Below, one piece after another: positions 46,615 to 57,559 of a DNA stretch of 64,000 bases (positions within the stretch are counted from its first letter, which is position 1; each line of letters begins with the position of its first letter). Origin of the DNA: Bactrocera neohumeralis (lineage: Eukaryota; Arthropoda; Insecta; Diptera; Tephritidae); assembly GCF_024586455.1 (NCBI RefSeq), contig NC_065919.1, forward strand, positions 34,882,839-34,946,838, given 5' to 3'. The notes below the pieces were generated by a model. The model did no database searches. It was not told the origin of the DNA and saw only the letters and a program-made list of their open reading frames with translations. A program made the translations under genes and the position numbers.

Positions 46615-47825
46615 TTTCCTTTTGGGTGTTACACCTTCATGCCAAACTTGATGTACCCTGTTTAGGGTACAATTCGATATCCCATATCCCCTAAAATAAG
46701 TCTCTGTCTACGCCTCTAACTTATTCAACTACAGCTACGAGTAGTGTGAATATGCACCAAAGTCAAAAGATGAAGACACCAGGTTCTTTATGTGCTAAAA
46801 TGGAAATAACATTAAATAACACCAAATAAAAAAAACATTTTCAGCAGTTATAAGTAAGGATAAAGGCCGGGATCAAGAACGCAAATGCTCGCGCACCCAA
46901 TGAAATATCACACCACTAGGTAGCGGCAAGCGATCTCAGCTTAATTCATGGCTTCTTTCTATCCTGTTTATGGCGGTCGAGTGAGCAACGTACATGTGTG
47001 CACATATTTTCTGAAACGGTTCTAGCATACAAAGGTATCCGTCTATGTTTAAATTATATATACATTCACATATATTTTCTGCTTAAGCAAAACATTTACA
47101 TGCATATGTTTGTCATTATCTGGTAGTTCTGTAGCTAGTTTAGTCACTAACTTTGCTTACATAAAAAAGCTTATATGCATTATATATACTATATATATGT
47201 AATTATACATGTATACACCAAAAAACATTATACTCGTACTTTTGCAAATGTTTGTCCAGTTTCCTATTCTATTTCTGTGGAACATTCCAATGATATTTGA
47301 TTTGAAGCTTTTTAATTCCAAAGTACACTTGAAAGATTACTCTGATTTACGATCTCCAAAAGACTGCCTATGTACCATATTTTATCTTATGTGTATATTT
47401 TATATTCTCGTAGTAAAAAATCTAGGCGAACAAAAATATAAATTTTTAAAAGAACTAGATTTTTAAATAACATTAAATATTTTAATTTATATGTAAGCAA
47501 TAATAGTGAATGTGACTGTTATTTAATTACAAAACTAAATTAAACAGGCAGATAGAGTACTTCATTTCTTTAACTTCACCGCCTATATTTGCAAACAAGA
47601 GACTTCACGTAATGCGGTCAGCCAGTTAAAGACAAGCCACAAAGAGATTTTAGAGCCACCAATACCTCTTGGCAAATAAAAAAAAAATTAAACCGATTCA
47701 AGTAGGCAATTGTTATACTTGTTGAGCTTGTTTATCATTTGAGGATGATTTCGTACTCTTTCAACTTGCAAGAATCAAAGGGAAATACCTTAAGTTGTTA
47801 AACGTCAATTTAAGTAATTTTATAT
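46615..47825. other. Gene-free stretch
   Basis: No gene recognised. 46800-47010 is less AT-rich and not obviously repetitive. A fragment near 47745-47820 ("caacttgcaagaatcaaag") is a short R-family piece beside copy E. Confidence 0.45.
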
Positions 47826-47829
47826 ATGT

Positions 47830-49055
47830 ATCTTCTTCCTATTTACTAAGGCAGAAAACGCTTGCGTGGTTATAGCCGAGTTAACAACAGCGCGCCAGTC
47901 GTTTCTTCTTTTCGCTACGTGTCGCCAATTGGATGTTCCAAGCGAAGCCAGGTCCTTTTCCTCTTGGTCCTTTCAGCGGTGTGAAGGAAGATGGAGCGTT
48001 TTCGTCCATTCGAACGACATGAACTAGCCAGCGTAGCCGCTGTCTTTTAATTAGCTGAATCGTTCCATCGAATGCGATATTCGCCATGGCCAACGCGCAA
48101 AGGACCATAAATCTTTCGCAGAACTTTTCTCTCGAAAACTCACAACGTCGACTCACCAGGTGTTGTCATCGTCCACGCCTCTGCACCATATAGCCGGACG
48201 TGAATAATGAGTGACTTATAGAGTTTTGTTTTTGTTCATCGAGAGAGACTTTACTTCTCAATTGCCAACTTGGTCCGAAGTAGCACCTGTTGGCAAGAGA
48301 TATTCTGCGTTGTTGTTGGTGTTGATGCTGGCTCCCAGATAGACGAAATTATCTACAAATTCAAAGTTATGACTGTCAATAGTGACATGGGTGCCTAGTC
48401 GTGAGTGCGACGACTGTTTGATGAAATATTTCGTCTTGCCCTTGTTCACCACCAGACCCATTTGCTTCGCTGCCTTATCCATTCTGAAGAAAGCAGAACT
48501 AACGGCGTGGTAATTAAGGCCAATGATCTCAATATCATCGGCATACGCCAGCAGCTGTACACTCTTATAGAAGATGGTACCTTCTCTGTTTAGTTCTGCA
48601 GCTCGAATTATTTTCTCCAGCAGCAGATTGAAGAAGTCGCACGATAGGGAGTCGCCTTGTCTGAAACCTCGTTTGGTATCGAACTGCTCGGAGAAGTCCT
48701 TCTCGATCCTGACGGAGCTTTTGATGTTGCTCAACGTCAGTTTACACCGACGTATTAGTTTTGAACCAAATTCAGATATCGCGGCATAAAGGCAGCTCCT
48801 TTTCGTGCTGTCGAAAGCAGCTTTGAAATCGACGAAGAGGTGGTGCGTGCCGATTCTCTTTTCACTGGTCTTTTCCAAGATTTAGCGCAAGGTCAGTTGT
48901 TGATTTTCCAGGTCTATAGCCATACTGATAAGGTCCAATCAGTTTGTTGACGGTGGACTTTAATCTTTCACACAATACGCTCGATAGAATCTTATGCCGA
49001 TGATGAAGGCTTATCCCACGGTAGTTGGCGCAGATTGTGGGGTCTCCCTTCATGT
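47830..49055 (-). mobile_element. RTE-like LINE, 5'-truncated antisense copy (copy E)
   Basis: On the minus strand it starts in the RT fingers (49053, 'KGDPTICANYRGISL', 'GPYQYGYRPGKSTTD'), carries the whole RT palm (48258-48878), and ends with a decayed C-terminal tail (47881-48156, 'IKRQRLRWLVHVVRMDEN'). The family's AAG-type tail is worn to "aggaagaagat" at about 47830. At its 5' end it stops 28 bp from a mariner left end. No clear TSD. Confidence 0.85.
48258..48878 (-). pseudogene. RTE-like reverse transcriptase, palm with intact YADD box
   Basis: 206 codons in one frame, the longest RT frame in the window. Motifs: THHLFVDFKAAFDSTK (first catalytic Asp, residue 18), FDTKRGFRQGDSLSCDFF (69-83), VQLLAYADDIEIIG with YADD at 112-115, KQMGLVVNKGKTKY (thumb start) and RLGTHVTIDSHNFEFVDNFVYLGASI. 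All three catalytic aspartates remain. The frame is open only because flanking frameshifts fall outside it; the fingers lie in another frame upstream. Confidence 0.9.
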
Positions 49056-49082
49056 TTTATGTATGTATACATATACTATATA

Positions 49083-49552
49083 ATGGGTCAAAAAAGTCTT
49101 GCGGTATTTTTATTGAATTTGTTTTTTTTTTTATTGAAATTGAAATGAATTTTTGATGACTCATGCCCAGCTCTTGACTGATGCTACGGCTGCTACTATG
49201 CCGGTCTCTTTGGACCAATTCAGCGATTTTATCGCAATTTTCGACGACAGGCCTTCCGGAGCGTGGCGTATCTTCGACCACCTCTACACCAGAACGAAAA
49301 CGTTGAAACCATCGTTGTGCGGTGGAAATGGAAACTGTATCGGGTCCATAAACTGCACAAATTTTAATGGCGGCTTGAGATGCATTTTTATTTTCTCTTT
49401 ATTTTGCTCCATGTTTGCGACGCTATAACTCACGAACGACTTAAAAGAAACGACAATCAATCAAAGCGCGTGAAATGCGAGGAATAAAACTAGAACTACG
49501 CGCTTTCATCGCCAACTAGCGAAAATACCGCAAGACTTTTTTGACAACCTAT
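49083..49552 (-). mobile_element. Internally deleted mariner (470 bp) with TIRs
   Basis: The ends share GTCAAAAAAGTCTTGCGGTA; the right copy has two extra bases near its tip. TA lies at 49081-49082 and 49553-49554. On the minus strand (49420-49140) it encodes the transposase N-terminus: 'AIKICAVYGPDTVSISTAQRWFQRFRSGVEVVEDTPRSGRPVVENCDKIAELVQRDRHSSSRSISQELGMSHQ'. This is the paired HTH DNA-binding half. The catalytic half is wholly missing; after 'SHQ' the sequence goes almost straight to the left TIR. Confidence 0.9.
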
Positions 49553-49769
49553 TATAATTGTCATGTACTGACTGACATATTTTGCATAAGGTTTGTTAGA
49601 AAAACATCATTACATCTAGTATATAGGGGTTGGGATAGTGTCGACCCGATGTTATTTATTAACTATCATCATGCCACATACCAAACAAATTTTCCCTGGG
49701 TCTCATTTCGACAGAGATATAAAATGTACCGGGATGGTATGGGAAGACTTAATGGGAGCCGGGGATAGA

Positions 49770-49990
49770 ACTAGACGATGGGCGTAGAACGCTCACTTTT
49801 CAGGACCCACCACACCGTTTTCGGCAAAATTTGGTATATGACATTATTTTCACACTCTTATGCAACAGTCCGAAAATGGCCGAAATCGCAATACAACCAC
49901 GCCTACTTCCCATATAACACAATTTCAATTTGAATTTTAATATATACCAGCAACAACTCCCCCAATTCTATGTTTAACTAGTTGGAAGTG
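49770..49990 (+). repeat. Dispersed repeat family R fragment
   Basis: Contains "gaaaatggccgaaatcg" and "cacgcctacttcccatat", matching about 28770-28810 of copy e. Further R-like phrases appear at 50430-50650 ("ataaagtcaaccgagtatt", "cacacattgatcgatat"). Confidence 0.6.
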
Positions 49991-50777
49991 TCTACTTTAC
50001 TAAGTTTTCAGTGCCTGGACTCATTTTTAATGAAGTAATGCGTGGTGAAGCGGATGATTAATATTATATCAATATGTAGTATAACATATGTACACATATC
50101 AAGCAATCAAAACTGGTTTGGTTGAGTTTAACACTTTGCCAGGGAAAAGCCAAGGAAATACATTGAGGTTCAAAACGTCAACCGGAAGATCAGAATCCAA
50201 GCAATTATATATACATACATATGTACAACTTATAACAAAAATAAATATATGTAGTACTATATGAGAATTTGGGAAATTTCCAGAAGTTCACATATTTTTG
50301 GCATTAAACTATATTATATCCCATATTATACGTTCAATTAGTTTTGACGAAAGTTTGAAGATCTTATATTAGGTACATAGGAGATATTATTGATTTTATC
50401 TATTTTTTGCCAATAATGCTTGCAGTTAAAATACCAAGGATATAAAATAAAGTCAACCGAGTATTTGAAAATCCTGATATTGGTAATACGGTGCCTGAGT
50501 CGAGTTTTCTCCTCATTTTATCCATTTTAGACACAAAGATCCACTGTTATGAGTAAAACACATTCTCTCATTTTTGACATACAGACATACTTTTATCAGG
50601 AAAGAATTGTTTCTGAATTTCAATTATATATATCACACATTGATCGATATTCATCATCATCAAAAATTCAGTATTTCTACTTCTCCCTTTTCTTCCTGCT
50701 TGGCACTGCAAAGGAATAAGGGGATATCCGGAGATTTCGTTGTATCATTGACGTTTCTGTCAGTATAGTGTAATATA

Positions 50778-51324
50778 GGGTTTGTCCGGAAAGTAACAGG
50801 ACTGTGTAGATTTAAAAAAATGTATTGAACGAATCGTTACAATTATTTAAAAATTTTCAAAATAGATTCCTTATGCGTCGACGCAGCGCTGCCAGCACGA
50901 TTTCCAAGCATTGAAGGCGTCACAGAAGGCATTCTTCGGAATAGCCGTTAGAGCCGAGGTGCATGCTGCTAGGATTCCCTCTGTCGTCTCAAAATACCTT
51001 TTCAGACAAGGGAACAAAAGAAGTCCGGTTTGAGAGTAACTTTCACATATGTTCATATGCTCCGTCACAATGTTATGGACCACAAATTTTGATAAATTTA
51101 ACATCTGGGCAATTAAGGAAATACTTAGTCGACGGTCTGAGCTCAAAACTTTGCGCACACGAGTCACATTGTCGGTATTTTTCGAAGTCGCAGGTCTCCA
51201 GCACGGTCTCGGAGACAACTGATCAGTTAGCGTTCGTTAGCTACCGAATTCAGTCGGTGTGCGCACGCTCCAAAGTACAGTCGCGGCGGAAGAACATCAG
51301 TCCTATTGCTTTCCGGACAAACCC
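50778..51324 (-). mobile_element. Internally deleted mariner-type element (547 bp) with TIRs
   Basis: Left end GGGTTTGTCCGGAAAGTAAC and right end (reverse) GGGTTTGTCCGGAAAGCAAT form TIRs, flanked by TA at 50776-50777 and 51325-51326. On the minus strand the HTH part reads 'RPATSKNTDNVTRVRKVLSSDRRLSISLIAQMLNLSKFVVHNIVTEHMN' and is joined to the C-terminal 'RYFETTEGILAACTSALTAIPKNAFCDAFNAWKSCWQRCVDA' (50871-51218). The whole catalytic core is deleted. It depends on an outside transposase. Confidence 0.9.
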
Positions 51325-51329
51325 TATAT

Positions 51330-52285
51330 GTCTCTACTATTAGTACCCTATAAACCACCTATCTGTTAAATCACCCTTTAATTACCTACCAAAGATTTCA
51401 GACAAAGTTTCTATGAGTTTCTTAAGACAAAATTGACAATTCTAACCAGACTCTTGCGTAATTTTTGAGTAGAATTTCCGGAGCGCGTCTTTCTGGGCAG
51501 TGTTAGTAAGTATGTGCTTAGTTTTTCCTATTTTTCAATGAGCACCTAACGTTCGTATAAACATAATACATAATATAATATATAATATATATATATGTAC
51601 ATATAATACATCACGTTTTAGGGACTATTGGAGTCTCGCAGATGTTGACAGTATATAAAAAATTTACAATGACATGCATATAAATATTTGTACAAAGAAT
51701 GTTCTTTGTTTTAAAAAAATACTACTAGTAATGGAAGGAAGCTAAAAGGACTATTCGAGAGCAGAATAACGCCATATCTGAGCATAGATAAAGTGATTTC
51801 GATTAATTTTATTCTTACTTGTATATGTTGTGTGTATGTACATATGTATGTGCGTATTGACTATGAGTTCCATTTTCCTAGCTGAAAAAACCAAGAGAAA
51901 GGAGATGTAGATAAAGTAGTAGTCTGTTATGCAGACAAGTAACACAACAAACATGTCAAAGTAATGTGGTGGAGCATTACTGTAACATGACATAGGTAGG
52001 TCCTTTAAATCGTCATTTAATGTCAATGAAATTGCTATTATTTTAATTGTGTTTGGGTTTGCTACTGACAATTTATGTGATGATGATTGCGACTGTTATT
52101 GCTGTGTACGTCAGTATTGTTAAGTTCCACTTCACTTGGTGTCGTATTCAAAGTAACTGGAATTAACAATAACAATACATGCCGCAAGTGTTAATAAATA
52201 AAACCCCACTTGTAAAGCTAATTTTAAGAAATCGATCTGAAATTTCGCAAAAGTCCTTTCCTCAACTAGAAACTGCTACTTTGGG
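51330..52285. other. Gene-free AT-rich stretch
   Basis: Low-complexity TA runs (51560-51615). No gene or terminal repeat recognised. The frame at 51751-52071 (minus) has no motif. Confidence 0.45.
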
Positions 52286-52289
52286 GAAA

Positions 52290-52565
52290 CCAGCGGTAAC
52301 GGATCACTATTACACATAGCTGCCATACAAACTGAACGATCGGAATCATGTGCTTGTATGGAAAATTTTTCAATTTGATGAGTTATTTGCAAGAAGTTTA
52401 ATCTAGATTAATGATGTAAATTCTGAAGAAATTGTTCAGATCAGATCAACATACGGTATAACTTTCAATCAAACTGATCGATGAAAAACAAATTCTTGTA
52501 TGGAACTTTTGTATTTGTGAAAGGTATTATAGCTTCGGTACAACCGAAGTTAACGATTTTTTTCG
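52290..52565 (+). repeat. Second dispersed repeat family, copy
   Basis: Contains "gccatacaaactgaacgatc", "tgtatggaaaattttt" and "aaattgttcagatcagatc", ending "attatagcttcggtacaacc". The ending recurs near 6440 and the middle near 45000 in reverse. Non-coding. Confidence 0.6.
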
Positions 52566-52761
52566 TTTAAAGTTAATTTTAACTTTCGCAATTCGTTATA
52601 TAGATAGTACTATATTACCCTTGCGGATGTTTGTAAAAAAATAAAAAATGAGATATATAATTGATACATCATTGTTTTCAGAAAGAATATACCAAAGCAT
52701 TCGTTTGCACATGCGTTCGACCTCTTTAATTTATAAAAAATAGATATATCTATATATACAA

Positions 52762-53495
52762 GGTGCGTTCCAAAGTAAACAGGACTTAAAAAAAAACACA
52801 GAACAAATGGTCTTTTCGGCAAAATCAATTTATTTTATTCAAAATAGTCGCCTTCTGTTTTAATACAGTTTTTGCACGGTCCAAAAGCATGTCGAACGAG
52901 TGTTTTAGCTCGTTGGCCGGTATGGCCGCCAGTATGTCGGTGCAAGCCTGTTGAATGGCCTCTACGAAGGCATAACGCTTTCCATTCATGGGCAAATGCA
53001 TTTTTCCGAAAAGGAAGAAGTCGCACGGTGCCATATCAGGTGAATACGGTGAGTGGTTAACGGTTAAAATGTGATTTTTGGTCAAAAATCGGTCACAAAC
53101 GTCGATCGAATGTTGGATTCTGAGCAATTTTTGGTCGTCAGTCAATTTGTGCGGAACAAACCGTGCACACACCTTTCGTAAGACCAAATGTTGGGTCAAA
53201 ATGCGATAAATCGATGTTTTGGAGATGTTCAATTCCATTTCCATGAATTTCAACAATGATTTTGGTTGATTTTTGATGAACTCACGCACAGTTTCGATGA
53301 AATTTCCGGTGATCATGGATTTTGATTGGCCCACGACCACTTTAAAAACTTTCAAACCACTCGTGCACTCTGCTATGGGATAGGCAATCATCGCCATATA
53401 CTTGTTTCATCAATTGAAACGTTTCGGTAAAAGTTTTACCAATTTTAAAACAAAATTTAATGTTGGCTCTTTATTCGAAGCTCATTTTCGTACCG
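52762..53495 (-). mobile_element. mariner element with core deletion, one TIR seen
   Basis: The element's 3' TIR begins "aaggtgcgttccaaagtaaa" just after a TA near 52760. The transposase starts at an ATG at 53485 on the minus strand ('MSFE', stop, 'RANIKFCFKIGKTFTETFQLMKQVYGDDCL') and runs to about 52830. The 5' TIR beyond 53495 cannot be recognised. Confidence 0.8.
52830..53485 (-). pseudogene. mariner transposase lacking the first two catalytic blocks
   Basis: Follows the mariner N-terminus ('ANIKFCFKIGKTFTETFQLMKQVYGDDCLSHSRVHEWFESF'), then, after frameshifts, 'ETVREFIKNQPKSLLKFMEMELNISKTSIYRILTQHL-LRKVCARFVPHKLTDDQKLLRIQHSIDVC'. It then jumps straight to 'DRFLTKNHILTVNHSPYSPDMAPCDFFLFGKMHLPMNGKRYAFVEAIQQACTDILAAIP' and ends 'CIKTEGDYFE' in a shifted frame. 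The jump removes the first and second catalytic aspartates; the third (APCD) remains. A stop codon follows the fourth residue. Clearly inactive. Confidence 0.85.
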
Positions 53496-53499
53496 ATAA

Positions 53500-54535
53500 C
53501 ACAATCAGAATATAATAGATTCGTTAATCTTATTATCTGAAGATTGTTTTTACTAATTAAACTAATCGAAATGTTTACATAGAAATGTACATAGTAAATG
53601 ATCAGGATGCCGGAACGGGATAAATTCTGGAACTGTTCATCTGTCTGTTGGTCCGTTCGTCCGTCTGCCGCGAAAGAAAACTTTATTAAAAATTGAGATA
53701 TTAACAACAAAATTAAATGACGATATTTCAATTATTTAATTATTAATACAAAATAAAATATTTCATTTATTTGGTATTTGTTGTCACGGCAGTAATTATC
53801 TACATATAAGCAGTTAAAAAATAAAAATAGAAAGCATACATTTTTGTTCTCCAACCAGTGAGGAAAAGCTATATAATTATATGTTAATTAAAGAGATGTT
53901 TTTCTTTTAATTGTTCCATGTGTCTGTTAATAATTATACATTTTTACATGAACACAATTTTTAACCATGTAGACTGTTAGTTACAATATCTGTATCGATG
54001 GTAAATATACATATATTAATATTCGTATAATCTGGCTTCTCTGCACAATTATATTCTTATAAAATTTGTATAGGGAATATAATCACAAAAATGGCACTTA
54101 GAAGAGTCATTACAACCATTTTTACTGTACCAAATGGGACATCTTGCACACAGTTTGGCGTTCGCATTACTTTTGCCGCTGAGCTGCTACTTGTCGCTCT
54201 TCAATCTATCTCCTCATTTAAGCACTACAAGATATTTCACAACTTGATTACTCAACCATAGTTGTGTAAGTCTTAGCTACAGGCTCTCCTCTCAGAAGGG
54301 TGGGTAGCAACAAAGGATGAAGCTTGAAATTGTATGCCCCTGTGCATGTCATTATGCTGAAAATTTAACAAGGACTTGCATACATATCTATTTATATACG
54401 CATATACAAATATAAAGAAATTTTATAATAAGGCTTCTTTGTAATCTTCGAATCGAAAACTGCGTTTGGAGAACACTAAGTTCAAGCTTCCTACTATCAA
54501 TGTATTATTAATTTAATATGTCAGTCAAGAATTCA
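53500..54535. other. Gene-free AT-rich stretch
   Basis: An R-like tail ("gatcaggatgccggaac", "gtccgttcgtccgtctg") lies at 53600-53670. The rest, including the more balanced 54090-54340, matches nothing I recognise. Confidence 0.45.
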
Positions 54536-54687
54536 AATGACCTGTGCCATAATGAGGTCAAAGTTCAAAATATAGAAAAACACTTGGTTTTTTTTTACTG
54601 TTATCTGTTTATTTATTAAAGAAAAAATAAAATGACGCAATTTTTCCACAATTTGCATTTCAATCATTAATATATGTCTCAAGAATA

Positions 54688-57055
54688 TTACAAAAGCGAA
54701 GTTTTAGTATATGAAGGGAACTTTTGCCTGTAGTTCTCGACAATATGAAGCAAGTATTGTTTATCTTCTTCGCTATGAGTTAAAGACCGGTTAAAATATG
54801 TTATTAGTTTAACTTTCCTCTCAGCAGAATCATTAACAGGAGTGACGTTTTTGAGGATTTGAACACCTTTTAAATATTCTGCAGTTTCGCACCAGTTTGA
54901 GGGATCTAAGTTGAAAAATTTTACGCCTATTTCCAATCGTGAAAAGATATTTCTAGTTCTTTGCGTTACAAAACAACTTAAATCTTTACTTATGAATGCT
55001 TTCATTTCTTCAATGCTGGCATTTACATTTTTATGCAGATAAACGCCATTGTCGTCATTGCTTTCAAACTCTTTTTCTAATGCTAGTGCTTCAACCATCT
55101 TTCTTTTCACATTTAAGTCCACGTTAGAATCGAAAAAGGCGAGACCAACGGCTTCCTCGGACAGATACCATAAGTGGTTTTTCATTTTATCTAATAAGGC
55201 TAGAGATATTTTTGGGTCGTAATAACCGGCAATGTTTTTTACCAGCTGCAAACCCAAATTTGGTGCTTCGACTACATTAGTAGTTCAAAACCAATACGGA
55301 ATATAAAAACGCACCAGGAAAATACACACATTGCGGAATCCATTCAAATGGCTGGAAGACATTTTAAATTGTTTTTGCAAAGCAAACATTTTTAAGTCAT
55401 ATAACGCTTTTGACATAAACCTGGCATGTGACGTCGCGCCAGGTGCACGAAAGGAAAAGTTCGGGATACTGCCACCTAAGAAAATAAACATGAGTTGCAA
55501 TAGCTCTTTGTAATCATGGCGAATGTGGTCTTTTGCTATATTTTTGATTCTTTATTGGCTTCACATTCCTCTGCATTTATAGCACGTCGCACTTCTTCAT
55601 CCATGATTCCAATTGAAAGATCTTTTAAATTGAAAGTGTTCCATTCCCGCGAAAAACGTTCAAATATGGCAACTTCCGGGCCACAAGATTTTCCAAAATA
55701 TATTTCAAATACAGCTCGTAGTATGATTTCTGCAATATGATGCCAGCATGGCAACCACAACAAGCTACGTTTCAATTTTTGTTCCAGCAACATTCCAGCA
55801 CCGTTACGTTTACCAGTGTTTGTAGCTGTCGTGTCAAAGCATACCATTTCCACCGAATTTATCATATTAATTTTTTCTAAGTAATTATATATGGACTGGG
55901 CGATTGCTTCACCAGTTCCACATTCAATAATTGGAATGGAAATTAATTTTTCTATATTATCTGCCGTTAAAACAATAGCTAGGCGTTCTACTTTTTCCTT
56001 TCCAGTCATTGCAGGAAGTAGTTTACCGTCCCAGTGTAACACAAATGTATCAGGGATCTGAAAAATTTTCGCTCTGAGAAGTATTCATAACAAATCCAAA
56101 ATTAACTTTTATACCTTGAAATTCTCAATAATTTCTGTACCATGACGCCGACGATATTCCTTGCGCTGTTTTCTCAAACTTGTACAATTAATAACCAGAT
56201 CTTCAATATTGTGACCCAAAGCTTTAGCTGTTGCAATAATAAAATGAATTGCAAGTGGAGTTGACATATTGCCAGCATCCATGCAAGCAAGCATTCTATC
56301 ATCTCTGAAGCTTTTTTTACCACGTTTTTTTTCAGCTCGTTGGTGTTTGATACGATCATCAACTGCTCTACAGATTTTTCAGACACACATTTACTTTCAT
56401 CACTTACATCATAGTCTACACTCAACTCTAAAAAAAATTAGTTGAAAGAGAAACTTACATCTTATTTGTTTCAGCAGAATTAAATAAATACCTTGAGTGC
56501 TTTCCAATCTTTGATACTTTGCTCTGCGTCGATATTCTTCTTCTAACCTTTGCGCCTTCCGTTTTTCTTTATTTGCGAGACATTGATCTATAGAAATCAT
56601 GCTCCCAACACGACCTGGCTCTCTTTGTTTAATTAAAAAGTCTCGGTCCTCAGGAATAGCTATCATTTCTAAAGCATCAGCATGTGCAATATCGAATAAA
56701 TTGTTCAACTTATCATTGAAATCATTTTCATTTTTACGAGAACTAGGAAACGAAGATGTACAAAATTTCTGTACTGTTCTCCACTCATCATATAATTTCA
56801 CCAGTTTATCGTCACATGTTCTTTTGTTTAACGTTGGAATATGTGCTCTTTCCCAAAAAGGCAATATTTCCTTCGAAGCCAATTTAGCACTTTCCTTAAT
56901 TGTTTTCTTTTCACACCGGACATAGTAAAAAAACATTTCAGCACTTGTAGTTTTGACGGTAACTTGCTTCCAAGTATATTTTTTTCACATTTTCCTATCA
57001 AATATACGTTTGTGTCAGCAGATCTAAGTGTAACAAAATTATTCACAGCCATCAC
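54688..57055 (-). pseudogene. RNase H-like transposase, intron-containing, family unassigned
   Basis: Exon 1 57055-56492, exon 2 56427-56115, exon 3 56057-54688; introns of 64 and 57 bp with GT..AG ends. Exon 1 starts MMAVNNFVTLRSADTNVYLIG and holds a charged N-terminal domain ('GKLPSKLQVLKCFF', 'NLFDIAHADALEM', 'REPGRVGSMISIDQCLA'). Exon 2 has 'DDRMLACMDAGNMSTPLAIHFIIATAKALGH'. Exon 3 starts IPDTFVLHWDGKLLP (candidate first Asp), then MVCFDTTATNTGKRNGA (candidate second Asp), LLWLPCWHHIAEIIL (C-x2-H) and a long helical tail with LWYLSEEAVGLAFFD. The D, D, C-x2-H order recalls hAT-like nuclease folds. I recall similar unannotated proteins from insects and crustaceans. Frameshifts near 56935 (A-run), 56370 and 55545 and a TGA near 55268 inactivate it. 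Confidence 0.75.
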
Positions 57056-57222
57056 GATATTGCAGTATAACTTTTACTATTTTTAATTATTTTAATAAAG
57101 ACCCTTTCTTAACCACAGTCAATTTCGCAATGACAAAATATTAAAAGCTCTTTTTGCACGTCTCAGTCTGTCTAATAATCAACATTGGCGTATGTGAACC
57201 GTAATGTATGAATTTACCGTTA

Positions 57223-57348
57223 GGCGGACCACTGACTACATTATCTGCGCAAATTCGAGTAATTTGTTGTTGTGAACTCAGTGAACGCAATTCCACTCAA
57301 TTCCAACAACAGTCTTGTGCAGATAATTTGTGTAGTCAGTGGCCCGCC
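57223..57348. mobile_element. Palindromic MITE (126 bp), PIF/Harbinger-like
   Basis: Left GGCGGACCACTGACTACA and right (reverse) GGCGGGCCACTGACTACA are inverted repeats with one mismatch. They are flanked by TTA on both sides (57220-57222, 57349-57351). A 3-bp TTA target and G-rich tips fit PIF/Harbinger MITEs. It is nested in the 3-kb transposon between its right TIR and coding start. Confidence 0.7.
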
Positions 57349-57559
57349 TTAGTTCAATGGAATTTTTACTAATTTACTCTTTTCTAATATTTATAAATTT
57401 TCTTATCATTATTGGACATATCGAAAAAATTACTATGCAAAATATTGAGGAAAAATGAGGTCATTACATTCTATATATAATAAATAAACAGATAACAGTA
57501 AAAAAAACAAGTGTTTTTCTATATTTTGACCTTTGACCTCATTATGGCACAGGTTGGCA

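Larger units (their letters stand above)
54540..57554 (-). mobile_element. DNA transposon of unplaced superfamily with 77-79-bp TIRs (3.0 kb)
   Basis: Long, nearly identical TIRs at 54540-54618 and 57478-57554, both starting ACCTGTGCCATAATGAGGTC, with one substitution and a T-run length difference over about 78 bp. They bracket a multi-exon transposase-like gene on the minus strand (57055-54688). No convincing TSD is visible (flanks ttcaaatg and tggcacac; at most a shared 'tg'). The ends do not match the standard hAT, piggyBac, Kolobok or mariner termini. A palindromic MITE at 57223-57348 sits between the gene start and the right TIR. Confidence 0.85.

Noticed and set aside
54540..57554. Assigning the 3-kb transposon to hAT
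   Set aside because: No 8-bp TSD, ends are not CAG/TAG-like, and the TIRs are much longer than usual for hAT. Left unassigned.
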